Assembly: GCF_029962605.1 (NCBI RefSeq)
Contig: NZ_CP124750.1
Span: forward strand, 3,720,001 to 3,784,000
Direction of reading: 5' to 3'
Source: Serratia sarumanii
Lineage (GTDB): Bacteria > Pseudomonadota > Gammaproteobacteria > Enterobacterales > Enterobacteriaceae
DNA length: 64,000 nt
Shown here: positions 12,303 through 21,817 of the stretch, piece after piece
How positions within the stretch are numbered: position 1 is the stretch's first letter
How the letters are laid out: every line of letters starts with the position of its first letter
The notes under the pieces: model-generated
Seen by the model: the letters and a program-made list of their open reading frames with translations, nothing else
The model's database searches: none
What the model was told of the DNA's origin: nothing
Position numbers and translations under genes: made by a program

Positions 12303-12566
12303 CTACTCTTCCTCTGAGAATGGATCGCGGTCTGCAACCCCTTGCTGACGATCTTCCGCGCCAAGAAACTCTTGCGGCACCGGCGTTTGGGCGATAATGC
12401 TCAGCAGCGGTGCCCAGCTGTCCGGCTTTGCCGGATATTTGGATAAAATCACGTTGCCCTCCCGATCGCGACGGATATAGACACGATCCGTATCAAATTC
12501 AAATTCCACCGGTAACCTCACCGCCTGATTTCTGCCGTTTTTAAACAGCTTTGCGATTCTTTCCAT
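12303..12566 (-). CDS. vapB: VapB-type antitoxin
   Basis: Antitoxin of 87 aa with an AbrB/MazE-like swapped-hairpin DNA-binding N-terminus (AKLFKNGRNQAVRLPVEFEF). An acidic C-terminal tail should wrap the VapC active site. The open frame extends upstream, but the MERIAKLF start at 12566 matches the family and follows a GGAGG-like motif. VapB and the VapBC complex normally repress their own promoter, which would lie at about 12570-12650. The pair is a self-contained module between the baeSR and yegP blocks. Confidence 0.92.
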   Translation of the reverse strand: MERIAKLFKNGRNQAVRLPVEFEFDTDRVYIRRDREGNVILSKYPAKPDSWAPLLSIIAQTPVPQEFLGAEDRQQGVADRDPFSEEE

Positions 12567-12905
12567 CTCGACAACCTCCACAGCAGGCATAGGCCAAAGC
12601 ATATGCCTGTAGCGTGTCGATGCCAAGATGTATCGCTCATTTTTCATCCATATTGACGAAACGGCCAAACCGTAACGTACAATCTCACGGGGTGAAACCC
12701 TGTTCCCCTTGTTATGCGGCGCACTGCGCAATCACCGCGCCTTCCCTTAGCTTCCCGTGCGGCGCCAGGTTCACCGAATGAAAACTCCGCGCCGGCGCAA
12801 AAAAACTGCGCATTTTTTCGACTAAGCTGCTGTGAGGTTTAGCCGCCGATTTTCAAGCGATTGGCTACACTTACATCACGAATCGGAACCTACAGGAGAA
12901 GAACC

Positions 12906-13244
12906 ATGGCAATCGGTCATTATGAGCTGAAAAAAGCAAAGAACGGGCAGTACCACTTCAACCTGAAAGCCAGTAACGGCGAGAGCATTCTGGCCAGCGA
13001 AATGTACGCCAGCAAAGCCTCGGCGGAGAACGGCATCGCTTCGGTGCAGACCAATTCACCGCACGAAGCGCAGTACGAACTGAAGCACAGCGCCAGCAAT
13101 CAGCCCTATTTTGTGCTGAAGGCAAAGAACCATCAGGTGATCGGCGTCAGCGAAATGTACAGCTCCGAAAGCGCCGCCAAAAACGGTATCCAATCGGTGA
13201 TGAAAAACGGCCCGACCACCGATATCCGCGATTTGAGCGCCTGA
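12906..13244 (+). CDS. yegP: YegP-type tandem DUF1508 protein
   Basis: Small protein of 112 aa built from two DUF1508 repeats. Each repeat has the pattern YELKKAKNGQYHFNLKASNG / YELKHSASNQPYFVLKAKNH followed by SEMYxSxxAAxNGIxSV. The function of this family is not established; it is predicted to be cytosolic. The start at 12906 follows AGGAGAA closely and discards a 15-codon upstream extension. In E. coli yegP also sits near yegQ, so the order is conserved. Confidence 0.9.
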   Translation: MAIGHYELKKAKNGQYHFNLKASNGESILASEMYASKASAENGIASVQTNSPHEAQYELKHSASNQPYFVLKAKNHQVIGVSEMYSSESAAKNGIQSVMKNGPTTDIRDLSA

Positions 13245-13291
13245 TCTTTCCCTTTCTCCCGCGCGGTGGCCCGCCGCCGCGCATTTTCCGT

Positions 13292-13305
13292 TTGACCAAG
13301 ATCAA
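13292..13305. promoter_or_regulatory. Candidate FNR box upstream of trhP
   Basis: The 14 bp TTGACCAAGATCAA match the FNR consensus TTGAT-N4-ATCAA at all but one position. The site lies 120-133 bp upstream of the trhP start, in a 180-bp intergenic region. It would link trhP expression to oxygen, which fits its role as the oxygen-independent tRNA hydroxylase. This rests on a motif match only. Confidence 0.4.
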
Positions 13306-13424
13306 TCTCCCCTGAATAAATCCGGTTAACTGCTGATTTCTTGCCGCGCTGCGGCTACAATTCCCCGCTTTTACTGCGCCATCAGGTGGCGTGGTGCTGA
13401 CCTGAAATCAGACCGAGACACACT

Positions 13425-14777
13425 ATGTTTACACCGGAACTTCTCTCCCCGGCCGGAACGCTGAAAAACATGCGTTACGCCTTCGCGTACGGCGCCGATG
13501 CGGTTTACGCCGGCCAGCCGCGCTACAGCCTGCGGGTGCGCAACAACGAGTTCAACCACGAGAATCTGGCGCAGGGCATCAATGAAGCCCATGCGCTGGG
13601 CAAAAAATTCTACGTGGTGGTAAACATCGCCCCGCACAACGCCAAGCTGAAAACCTTCCTGCGCGATCTGAAGCCGGTTATCGATATGGGCCCGGATGCG
13701 CTGATCATGTCCGATCCCGGCCTTATCATGATGGTGCGCGAAGCCTTCCCGCAGATGGATATCCACCTGTCGGTGCAGGCCAACGCCGTTAACTGGGCGA
13801 CGGTGAAGTTCTGGCAGCAAATGGGCCTGACCCGCGTGATCCTCTCGCGCGAACTGTCGCTGGAAGAGATCGCCGAGATCCGCGCCGAAGTGCCGGACAT
13901 GGAGCTGGAGATCTTCGTGCATGGCGCGCTGTGCATGGCCTACTCCGGCCGCTGCCTGCTGTCCGGCTACATCAACAAGCGCGATCCCAACCAGGGCACC
14001 TGCACCAACGCCTGCCGCTGGCAGTACAAAGCGGAAGAAGGCAAAGAGGACGACACCGGCAATATCGTGCACCTGCACGAGCCGATCCCGGTGCAAACCG
14101 TCGAGCCGACGTTGGGCATCGGCGCGCCGACCGACAAGGTGTTCATGCTGTCTGAAGCGCAAAAGCCAGGCGAATATATGAGCGCCTTCGAAGATGAACA
14201 CGGCACCTATATCATGAACTCCAAGGATCTGCGCGCCATCCAGCACGTGGAGCGTCTGACGCAGCTCGGCGTGCACTCGCTGAAGATCGAAGGCCGCACC
14301 AAATCCTTCTACTACTGCGCCCGCACCGCCCAGGTCTACCGCCGCGCCATCGACGACGCGGCCGCCGGCAAACCCTTCGATCCGACTCTGCTTACCACGC
14401 TGGAAGGCCTGGCGCACCGTGGCTACACCGAAGGCTTCCTGCGCCGCCACGTGCACGAAGCGCAGCAGAATTACGACTACGGCTCCTCGCTCTCCGAGCG
14501 CCAGCAGTTCGTCGGCGAATTTACCGGCGTGCGCCGCGATGGCTGGGCGGAAGTCGACGTGAAGAATAAGTTCGCGCTCGGCGACAGCGTCGAGATGATG
14601 ACGCCGGGCGGCAACGTGGTGTTCACCCTCGAGAGCATGCAAAATAAGAAAGGCGAGCCGATTGAGGTGGCGCCGGGCAACGGCCATATCGTTTATTTGC
14701 CGATCCCGCAGGATATCGATCTCAATTATGCGTTGCTGATCCGCAATTTGGCGGAAGAAAATAGCGCCGGGGCATAA
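13425..14777 (+). CDS. trhP: TrhP, prephenate-dependent tRNA U34 hydroxylase
   Basis: Peptidase-U32-like protein of 450 aa, formerly YegQ. It carries out oxygen-independent 5-hydroxylation of U34 in tRNA, using prephenate-derived chemistry and an iron-sulfur cluster. The U32 signature lies in EIFVHGALCMAYSGRCLLSG, and the cysteines in this segment and in GTCTNACRW are the probable cluster ligands. The C-terminal half has the expected small barrel. The product feeds cmo5U/mcmo5U synthesis. The gene is monocistronic and followed directly by the cyaR small RNA, as in E. coli. Confidence 0.96.
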   Translation: MFTPELLSPAGTLKNMRYAFAYGADAVYAGQPRYSLRVRNNEFNHENLAQGINEAHALGKKFYVVVNIAPHNAKLKTFLRDLKPVIDMGPDALIMSDPGLIMMVREAFPQMDIHLSVQANAVNWATVKFWQQMGLTRVILSRELSLEEIAEIRAEVPDMELEIFVHGALCMAYSGRCLLSGYINKRDPNQGTCTNACRWQYKAEEGKEDDTGNIVHLHEPIPVQTVEPTLGIGAPTDKVFMLSEAQKPGEYMSAFEDEHGTYIMNSKDLRAIQHVERLTQLGVHSLKIEGRTKSFYYCARTAQVYRRAIDDAAAGKPFDPTLLTTLEGLAHRGYTEGFLRRHVHEAQQNYDYGSSLSERQQFVGEFTGVRRDGWAEVDVKNKFALGDSVEMMTPGGNVVFTLESMQNKKGEPIEVAPGNGHIVYLPIPQDIDLNYALLIRNLAEENSAGA

Positions 14778-14817
14778 AAATGAATCGCCGTCATTCGGCA
14801 GCGATTTTTAGCAAATA

Positions 14818-14860
14818 TTAGAATTGGATCACATCAATGTGCGCGCAGCTTGGTTACTAT
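14818..14860 (+). promoter_or_regulatory. cyaR promoter with CRP site
   Basis: A -10 element TACTAT lies at 14855-14860. A CRP-like site (TTAGA-N6-TCACA, 14818-14833) is centred 41.5 bp upstream of the predicted start at 14867, the class II position. E. coli cyaR is CRP-activated, so spacing and sequence agree with the known control. Confidence 0.6.
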
Positions 14861-14866
14861 CACGCT

Positions 14867-14956
14867 GCTTAAAACGAACAACGAAAATATTTGCATAGCA
14901 ATACTAGGAACCACCTCCTTAGCCGGCCCAATCTCCCTTGGGCTGGCTTTTTCTTT
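14867..14956 (+). ncRNA. cyaR: CyaR small regulatory RNA
   Basis: Hfq-dependent small RNA of about 90 nt, located just downstream of trhP as in E. coli. The conserved core AGGAACCACCTCCTTAGCC is intact and contains the anti-Shine-Dalgarno seed (CCACCTCCTT at 14911-14920). It is followed by the terminal hairpin and a T-rich tail (CTTTTTCTTT). The 5' end GCTTAAAAC resembles the E. coli GCTGAAAAAC. Known targets include ompX, luxS, nadE and yqaE mRNAs, which it represses at the ribosome binding site. Confidence 0.93.
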
Positions 14957-15243
14957 ATGGGTGCGCCTATTTTTTTCGCCGCGCCGATTTCCATAACTTA
15001 TTCCCGTTATCCGTTTTAATAATAATAATCACGTCGCCTCGATATATAAATAACGCTACAGCGATTAATCCTCTCGTCTTTAAAACCTGGCTTATTTCCG
15101 GGTAAAATTCAGATAAATTCGCCTTGTTTCTTATTCACTGAACGCCGGGAAATAACCAGAATTAGCTGAATATTCTGATGGCCTGGTGGCGGCAGCTGGT
15201 TTATCTTGAGGCATTCTTGGTTTTCCGCCGGAGGATATCGGCA
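14957..15243. other. AT-rich intergenic region before yegS
   Basis: About 290 bp, strikingly AT-rich compared with the flanks. I see no gene or clear hairpin after the CyaR terminator. It presumably carries the yegS promoter. An upstream GTG/ATG-in-frame extension of yegS into this stretch has no family similarity. Confidence 0.4.
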
Positions 15244-16149
15244 ATGCCTCAACACTCACATGCGCCCGCCCTGCTTATCATCAACGGCAAAGGCGCCGGT
15301 AACGAAGAGCTGCGTCAGGCGGTCAAACGCCTGCGCGCAGAGCAAATCACGCTGCACGTGCGCGTGACCTGGGAGCACGGCGACGCCGCGCGCTATGTCG
15401 CAGAAGCCACGCAGCTCGGCGTCGGCACCGTCGTCGCCGGCGGCGGTGACGGCACCATCAACGAAGTGGCCGCCGCGCTGGTGCAACTGCCGGCGCACAA
15501 CCGGCCGGCGCTGGGCATCCTGCCGCTCGGCACCGCCAACGACTTCGCCATGGCCTGCAACATTCCCCCGTCGCCGGAACAGGCGCTGCAGCTGGCGATC
15601 AAGGGCCGCTCGGTGCCGATCGATCTGGCGAAGGTCAACGGCGAGCGCTACTTCATCAACATGGCCACCGGCGGCTTCGGCACCCGCATCACCACCGAAA
15701 CGCCGGAGAAGCTGAAGGCGGCTCTCGGCGGCGTGTCCTACTTCGTGCACGGCTTGCTGCGCATGGATACGCTGCAGGCCGACCGCTGTGAAATCCGTGG
15801 GCCGGACTTCCGCTGGGCCGGCGAGGCGCTGGTGATCGGCATCGGCAACGGCAAACAGGCCGGCGGCGGCCAGGAGCTGTGCCCCAGCGCGCTGATCAAC
15901 GACGGCCTGCTGCAGCTGCGCCTGCTGATCGCCGATGAGCTGCTGCCGGCGCTGGTCGCCGCCCTGTTCAACGACGAAGAGAGCAACAGCATCCTCAGCG
16001 CGGCGCTGCCGTGGCTCGAGATCGACGCGCCGCATGAGATGACCTTCAACCTCGACGGCGAACCGCTCAAGGGTCGCCATTTCCGCATCGAAGTGCTGCC
16101 GCAGGCCATCGAATGCCGCCTGCCGCCTAACTGCGCCCTGCTGGGCTGA
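15244..16149 (+). CDS. yegS: YegS-type lipid kinase
   Basis: Diacylglycerol/sphingosine-kinase-fold lipid kinase of 301 aa. The nucleotide-binding motif [17 protein letters not shown] is intact, followed by [10 protein letters not shown] and the GFGTRIT segment. E. coli YegS phosphorylates phosphatidylglycerol in vitro. The start at 15244 follows GGAGGATATCGGCA, and the 22-codon upstream extension is rejected. The gene stands alone and is followed by a strong GC-rich inverted repeat at 16154-16178. Confidence 0.93.
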   Translation: MPQHSHAPALLIINGKGAGNEELRQAVKRLRAEQITLHVRVTWEHGDAARYVAEATQLGVGTVVAGGGDGTINEVAAALVQLPAHNRPALGILPLGTANDFAMACNIPPSPEQALQLAIKGRSVPIDLAKVNGERYFINMATGGFGTRITTETPEKLKAALGGVSYFVHGLLRMDTLQADRCEIRGPDFRWAGEALVIGIGNGKQAGGGQELCPSALINDGLLQLRLLIADELLPALVAALFNDEESNSILSAALPWLEIDAPHEMTFNLDGEPLKGRHFRIEVLPQAIECRLPPNCALLG

Positions 16150-16153
16150 CCTT

Positions 16154-16178
16154 GTCGGGCGCAGCCGCTGCGCCCGAC
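16154..16178. repeat. GC-rich inverted repeat after yegS
   Basis: Two 11-nt arms (GTCGGGCGCAG and its complement) around a 3-nt loop form a very stable hairpin 4 bp after the yegS stop. No T-tract follows, so it may stabilise the mRNA 3' end or act as a weak terminator. The remaining ~260 bp up to fbaB hold no gene and must contain the fbaB promoter. Confidence 0.5.
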
Positions 16179-16438
16179 ACCTTGCTGTTCCCAATTGCCC
16201 AGCAGAACACCGAGTGGTTCGAGATCGAATAATCAATCGTTTAGCGCGCCGGGGGCGATCGTGCCCGCGTATTTGGCCTCGCAAATGGCATTTCCTCTCA
16301 ATCGCATCTATTGTTTGTCCTTGCCGGATCCAGTTCGGTAGTATCGCTTTACAGCTTCAATCACCGCTTTTTTACTGCGCCGGTGGTCAAAAACCCTTGC
16401 ATTGCCGGTGTATGAAGAAGCTTAATCGGGAGTGAATC

Positions 16439-17488
16439 ATGACTGATATTGTGCAGTTGCTAGGAAAGGAAGCGGAAGATCTGCTGCAACACCGCTGTAC
16501 CACTATCCCCGCCGAGAATCTCTACCTGCCGGGCGACGACTTCGTTGACCGCGTAATGATCGATAACAACCGTCCCAACAGCGTGCTGCGTTCGATGCAA
16601 ACCCTGTTCAACCACGGCCGCCTGGCCGGCACCGGCTACCTGTCGATCCTGCCGGTCGATCAGGGCATCGAGCACTCCGCCGCCGCCTCGTTCGCCGCCA
16701 ACCCGCTGTATTTCGATCCGAAGAACATCGTCGAGCTGGCGATTGAAGCCGGCTGTAACTGCGTCGCTTCCACCTACGGCGTGCTGGCGTCGGTATCGCG
16801 CCGCTACGCGCATAAAATTCCGTTCCTGGTCAAACTCAACCACAACGAAACGCTGAGCTACCCGACCCAGTACGACCAGACCCTGTACGCCAGCGTCGAG
16901 CAGGCGTTCAACATGGGCGCAGTGGCGGTCGGCGCCACCATTTACTTCGGCTCCGAGCAGTCGCGCCGCCAGATCGAAGAGATCTCGATCGCCTTCGAGC
17001 GCGCGCATGAGCTGGGCATGGTCACCGTGTTGTGGGCCTATCTGCGCAACCCGGCATTCAACAAGGACGGCGTGGACTACCACTCCAGCGCCGATCTGAC
17101 CGGCCAGGCCAACCACATCGCCGCCACCATCGGCGCCGACATCGTCAAACAGAAAATGGCGGAAAACAACGGCGGCTACCGCGCGGTGAAATTCGGCTAT
17201 ACCGACGATCGCGTCTACACCAAGCTGACCACCGATCACCCGATCGATCTGGTGCGCTACCAGTTAGCCAACTGCTACATGGGCCGCGCCGGGCTGATCA
17301 ACTCCGGCGGCGCCGCCGGTGAGAACGATCTGCAGGAATCGGTGCGCACCGCGGTGATCAACAAACGCGCCGGCGGCATGGGCCTGATCCTGGGGCGCAA
17401 GGCGTTCAAGAAATCGATGAAAGACGGCGTGGCGCTGATCAACGCCGTGCAAGACGCCTACCTGGACAAGAAGGTCACCATCGCCTGA
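16439..17488 (+). CDS. fbaB: Class I fructose-bisphosphate aldolase FbaB
   Basis: DhnA-type class I aldolase of 349 aa that cleaves fructose 1,6-bisphosphate to dihydroxyacetone phosphate and glyceraldehyde 3-phosphate by a Schiff-base mechanism. It is close to E. coli FbaB over its full length, including [25 protein letters not shown] and the [15 protein letters not shown] segment. In E. coli it is expressed mainly during gluconeogenic growth. A GGGAG motif lies 6 bp upstream of the ATG, and a strong terminator follows at 17510. Confidence 0.96.
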   Translation: MTDIVQLLGKEAEDLLQHRCTTIPAENLYLPGDDFVDRVMIDNNRPNSVLRSMQTLFNHGRLAGTGYLSILPVDQGIEHSAAASFAANPLYFDPKNIVELAIEAGCNCVASTYGVLASVSRRYAHKIPFLVKLNHNETLSYPTQYDQTLYASVEQAFNMGAVAVGATIYFGSEQSRRQIEEISIAFERAHELGMVTVLWAYLRNPAFNKDGVDYHSSADLTGQANHIAATIGADIVKQKMAENNGGYRAVKFGYTDDRVYTKLTTDHPIDLVRYQLANCYMGRAGLINSGGAAGENDLQESVRTAVINKRAGGMGLILGRKAFKKSMKDGVALINAVQDAYLDKKVTIA

Positions 17489-17509
17489 TGTGACGGACCG
17501 CCTGTCCTC

Positions 17510-17537
17510 AAGCCCGGTTCGCCGGGCTTTTTTGTGC
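17510..17537 (+). terminator. fbaB intrinsic terminator (copy 1 of a near-identical pair)
   Basis: Stem AGCCCGG / CCGGGCT followed by T6. The 28 bp here recur at 18398-18425 with a single difference (G/A in the loop), on the far side of the AT-rich lipoprotein gene. Confidence 0.9.
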
Positions 17538-17825
17538 ATCGAGGGAGGTCTTGACAAGGAAATAATGCAACCGAATGTATTTTATGAGCAAAAATAAGAG
17601 CTGGTTTTTATTTAATCTCCCTGCGCTTTTTTTATTCCAAATATGCGAAAGAGAACGACATAAATCATTAAAGATTGAAAGTTAACCTTATCAAATTTCA
17701 AATTCCCCACCTTTTCCGAAAACACAAAAACTTAGCGCATTAATAATTATTATAGTTCATTGTTATTTATGGACTTTTGGCTAAATTTTACGCTAGTTAA
17801 TCCACATTTTTATGGTGGTGCCATC

Positions 17826-18353
17826 ATGAAAGTCAATATTGTAATCATCTCCCTGCTCATCCTTTCGCTATCGTCTTGCGCGCTATTTAAATCTCCGGCC
17901 TCTAGGCATGAGTTGAAACCTGGAGAAACGTATTGGTTTGACTATGACTCAACAAGAAGCAGCGCCATTTATATTCCCGCAGACTCAAATATCAAGTACT
18001 GCGTGGCTCCACCGCCTGATGTCGCGCAGTCCGTTATTGCCGCGCTGAAAGCTGAAATGAGCACGGAACAAATTCAAAAAGTCAGTGGCGATGCAGAGTT
18101 CAGCACCGCCGTAGTCGATCTGGCTCGGCGCACCACCACGGTAAATTTTATCCGCGATACGTTGTATCGCGTCTGCGAAGCCAGACTACAAGGCCCGCTC
18201 ACCGCGACGGAAAAAGAAATTTTCCTGGCCGCGATAGCCGCCGCCAAAGATATGGCAATCGCTGAAAAAGACAAACAAAAGCAAGAACTGGCCCAAACGG
18301 CCGAAAGAAACGGTGCTTCCGTAGAGACAATACAAAAGATTCTCGAGCAGTAA
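17826..18353 (+). CDS. Putative lipoprotein of unknown function
   Basis: 175-aa protein with a lipoprotein signal (VIISLLILSLSSC, lipobox Cys18) followed by an Ala/Gln/Lys-rich helical C-terminus. I do not recognise a family. The gene and its ~290-bp upstream region are markedly AT-rich against the neighbours, and near-identical terminators bracket the block. The ATG at 17826 is chosen because it gives a proper lipoprotein signal; an upstream in-frame ATG does not. It is an accessory gene inserted between fbaB and the srl operon. Confidence 0.75.
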   Translation: MKVNIVIISLLILSLSSCALFKSPASRHELKPGETYWFDYDSTRSSAIYIPADSNIKYCVAPPPDVAQSVIAALKAEMSTEQIQKVSGDAEFSTAVVDLARRTTTVNFIRDTLYRVCEARLQGPLTATEKEIFLAAIAAAKDMAIAEKDKQKQELAQTAERNGASVETIQKILEQ

Positions 18354-18397
18354 CAGAAACACGCTAACAACGGCGATTTCCGTATACCCCCTCCCCA

Positions 18398-18425
18398 AAG
18401 CCCGGTTCACCGGGCTTTTTTGTGC
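18398..18425 (+). terminator. Lipoprotein-gene terminator (copy 2)
   Basis: Hairpin AGCCCGG-TTCA-CCGGGCT with T6, identical to the fbaB terminator but for one base over 28 bp. Confidence 0.88.
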
Positions 18426-18504
18426 CCGCGCTCTCCCCCTCATGCCACAGACCTTCTCTTTCTTTCATTTTAAACTTTCAAAATAAAATATTTATCTTTC
18501 AAAT

Positions 18505-19160
<656 letters not shown>

Positions 19161-19175
19161 TTCGTGGAGTGCAGC

Positions 19176-20156
19176 ATGAGTGCTTATATCCGTATTGAAA
19201 AAGGCGCCAGCGGCTGGGGCGGCCCCCTGGAGCTGCCGATAGAGCCCGGCAAGAAAGTGGTGTATATCACCGCCGGCACCCGACCTTCGATCGTCGATCG
19301 CCTCAGCGAATTGACCGGCTGGCCGGCCGTCGACGGCTTCAAAGAAGGTGAACCGCCGGCGGAAGAGATCGGGGTGGCGGTGATCGACTGCGGCGGCACC
19401 CTGCGCTGCGGCCTGTATCCGAAACGCCGCATTCCGACGGTCAACATCCACGCCACCGGCCAGTCCGGCCCGCTGGCGCAGTTTATCCTCGAAGACATCT
19501 ATGTCTCCGGCGTGCGCGACCACAACATCAGCCGAATCGAAGCGGCAGATAGCCAGCCCGCCGCCACCGTTGCAGCGCCGCCCAAGGCGCGCGACTACGA
19601 CACCAGCAAGAAGATCACCGAGCAAAGCGACGGGCTGCTGGCGAAGGTCGGCATGGGCATGGGATCGGTGGTGGCGGTGTTCTTCCAGGCCGGGCGCGAC
19701 ACCATCGACACCGTGCTGAAGACCATCCTGCCGTTTATGGCGTTCGTCTCGGCCTTGATCGGCATCATCATGGCCTCCGGCCTCGGGGACTTTATCGCTC
19801 ACGGCCTGACGCCGCTCGCCAACAGCCCGATCGGCCTGGTGACGCTGGCGTTGATCTGCTCATTCCCGCTGCTGTCGCCGTTCCTCGGTCCCGGCGCGGT
19901 CATCGCCCAGGTGATCGGCGTGCTGGTCGGGGTGCAGATCGGCCTCGGTCATATTCCGCCGCAGCTGGCGCTGCCCGCGCTGTTCGCCATCAACGCGCAG
20001 GCCGCCTGCGACTTCATTCCGGTCGGCCTGTCGCTGGCGGAAGCCAAGCAGGACACCGTGCGGGTCGGCGTGCCTTCGGTGCTGGTCGGCCGCTTCCTGA
20101 CCGGCGCGCCGACGGTGTTGATCGCCTGGGCCGCCTCGGCCTTCATTTATCAATAA
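19176..20156 (+). CDS. srlE: Sorbitol PTS IIBC component SrlE
   Basis: 326-aa subunit with an N-terminal IIB domain whose phosphorylated cysteine lies in [21 protein letters not shown] variable linker and a C-terminal IIC membrane domain follow, the latter including [20 protein letters not shown] and [18 protein letters not shown]. It receives phosphate from SrlB and passes it to sorbitol during transport. I use the ATG at 19176 ([10 protein letters not shown]), four codons after an alternative GTG, because it aligns with the family. Confidence 0.96.
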   Translation: MSAYIRIEKGASGWGGPLELPIEPGKKVVYITAGTRPSIVDRLSELTGWPAVDGFKEGEPPAEEIGVAVIDCGGTLRCGLYPKRRIPTVNIHATGQSGPLAQFILEDIYVSGVRDHNISRIEAADSQPAATVAAPPKARDYDTSKKITEQSDGLLAKVGMGMGSVVAVFFQAGRDTIDTVLKTILPFMAFVSALIGIIMASGLGDFIAHGLTPLANSPIGLVTLALICSFPLLSPFLGPGAVIAQVIGVLVGVQIGLGHIPPQLALPALFAINAQAACDFIPVGLSLAEAKQDTVRVGVPSVLVGRFLTGAPTVLIAWAASAFIYQ

Positions 20157-20178
20157 GCTGATTTCCTGGGGGACGTTT

Positions 20179-20541
20179 ATGCACACCATTTTTCACACCA
20201 CCATCACGCAGATCGGCGGCTGCGCCCGCGACGCGTTGCTGGACAACATGCTGATCACCTTCCGTGAAGGCGCGCCGGCGGATATCGAAGAGTTCTGCTT
20301 CATCCACCGCCACGGCGCGACCGCCGGCGAGCTGCAGGTCGGCGGCGTGATGGAACTGGCGCAGCGGCGCTACGCCATCACCGCCGTCGGCAGCGTCGCC
20401 ACGCAGAATCTGCGCGAGCTGGGCCACATCACCGTGCGCTTCGACGGCGAAGCCGAAGCCGAATTCCCCGGCTCGATCCACGTATCCGGCCCGACGCCGA
20501 CCGATATCCCGTTGGGCAGCACGCTGTCATTTATCGCATAA
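20179..20541 (+). CDS. srlB: Sorbitol PTS IIA component SrlB
   Basis: 120-aa cytoplasmic phosphocarrier of the glucitol PTS. The family's active-site histidine is in the FCFIHRHG segment. It takes phosphate from HPr and hands it to SrlE. GGGGGACG precedes the ATG, and srlD follows after 10 bp. Confidence 0.95.
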   Translation: MHTIFHTTITQIGGCARDALLDNMLITFREGAPADIEEFCFIHRHGATAGELQVGGVMELAQRRYAITAVGSVATQNLRELGHITVRFDGEAEAEFPGSIHVSGPTPTDIPLGSTLSFIA

Positions 20542-20551
20542 GGAGTAGACC

Positions 20552-21331
20552 ATGTCTGAAGTAGCTGTAGTGATTGGCGGCGGCCAAACGTTAGGCGCCT
20601 TTTTGTCCCACGGGCTGGCGCAGGCCGGTTATCGGGTGGCGGTAGCCGATCTGAACGCCGATAATGCCAATCAGGTGGCACAGCAGATCAACGAAGCGTT
20701 TGGCGCGGGCAGCGCCTGCGGTTTTCAGGCCGACGCCACCGACGAGCAGAGCGTGATCGCGCTGGCGGCGGCGGTTGACCGGGCATTCGGCCAGGCCAAC
20801 CTGCTGGTGTACAGCGCCGGCATCGCCAAGGCGGCACCGATCACCGATTTTCCGCTGGGCGACTTCGATCGCTCGCTGCAGGTGAACCTGGTGGGCTATT
20901 TCCTCTGCGCCCGCGAGTTCTCGCGCCTGATGATCCGCGACGGCATCGCCGGGCGCATCATTCAGATCAACTCCAAGTCCGGCAAGGTCGGCAGCAAGCA
21001 CAACTCCGGCTACAGCGCCGCCAAGTTCGGCGGCGTGGGGCTGACGCAGTCGCTGGCGCTCGATCTGGCGGAGTACGGCATTACCGTGCATTCGCTGATG
21101 CTCGGCAACCTGCTGAAGTCGCCGATGTTCCAGTCGCTGCTGCCGCAGTACGCGCAAAAACTGGGCATCGCGCCGGATCAGGTGGAGCAGTACTACATCG
21201 ACAAGGTGCCGCTGAAGCGCGGCTGCGACTACCAGGACGTGCTGAACACCCTGCTGTTCTACGCCAGCGACAAGGCCTCTTACTGCACCGGCCAGTCGAT
21301 CAATATCACCGGCGGCCAGGTGATGTTCTGA
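20552..21331 (+). CDS. srlD: Sorbitol-6-phosphate 2-dehydrogenase SrlD
   Basis: 259-aa short-chain dehydrogenase that oxidises sorbitol 6-phosphate to fructose 6-phosphate with NAD. The coenzyme fold starts at VVIGGGQTLGAFL. The catalytic residues appear as Ser in IIQINSKSGKVGSKHNSGYSA with Tyr and Lys in the YSAAKFGG motif. It delivers the sugar into glycolysis. A palindromic hairpin at 21339-21362 separates it from gutM. Confidence 0.96.
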   Translation: MSEVAVVIGGGQTLGAFLSHGLAQAGYRVAVADLNADNANQVAQQINEAFGAGSACGFQADATDEQSVIALAAAVDRAFGQANLLVYSAGIAKAAPITDFPLGDFDRSLQVNLVGYFLCAREFSRLMIRDGIAGRIIQINSKSGKVGSKHNSGYSAAKFGGVGLTQSLALDLAEYGITVHSLMLGNLLKSPMFQSLLPQYAQKLGIAPDQVEQYYIDKVPLKRGCDYQDVLNTLLFYASDKASYCTGQSINITGGQVMF

Positions 21332-21338
21332 CGCCATC

Positions 21339-21362
21339 GACGCCCCCTTCCGCGCAAGGGGG
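21339..21362 (+). repeat. Hairpin in the srlD-gutM gap
   Basis: GCCCCCTT-N6-AAGGGGGC type stem-loop directly after the srlD stop, with no T-tract. It probably protects the upstream message or tunes expression of gutM-srlR-gutQ relative to the PTS genes. Confidence 0.55.
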
Positions 21363-21377
21363 CCTAAGGAGAACCCC

Positions 21378-21734
21378 ATGACTCAAGCTCTGATCGCCTT
21401 CGCGCTGCTGGCCTGGCTGCTGCAAATCGCCTTTGGCTGGTGGCAACTGCAGCGCTTCAACCGCGCCTTCGACGGCCTGTGCCGGCTGGGCGCCGTTGGC
21501 GTCGGCCGTTCCGGCGGCCGCTTCCGCCCGCGAGTGGTGCTGGCGCTGGCCTTCGACGCCGATCGACGGGTGTGCGGCAGCCTGTTGCTGCGCGGCCTGA
21601 CCGTTTTCGCCCGGCCCCGCCCGCTGCCTCGATTGCACGGTTTGCATCAGCGGGATTTGCACCCGGATGTGATCTTCCCCGAGGATCGCGCATGCCAGTC
21701 TGCACTATCGTTAGCGATTGAACCCAAATCGTGA
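21378..21734 (+). CDS. gutM: Sorbitol operon activator GutM
   Basis: 118-aa GutM-family protein with an N-terminal hydrophobic segment (LIAFALLAWLLQIAFGWWQ) and the QRFNRAFDGL motif. E. coli GutM (SrlM) activates the srl operon in concert with the repressor SrlR. It sits between the catabolic genes and srlR, as in E. coli. Confidence 0.92.
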   Translation: MTQALIAFALLAWLLQIAFGWWQLQRFNRAFDGLCRLGAVGVGRSGGRFRPRVVLALAFDADRRVCGSLLLRGLTVFARPRPLPRLHGLHQRDLHPDVIFPEDRACQSALSLAIEPKS

Positions 21735-21817
21735 TATTTTCACATTAAAAGACATTACCTTTCATAGTGAATTATTCAGCGAGGGGAAATGCCCAACTCT
21801 TGTGAACGGGAATCGCG

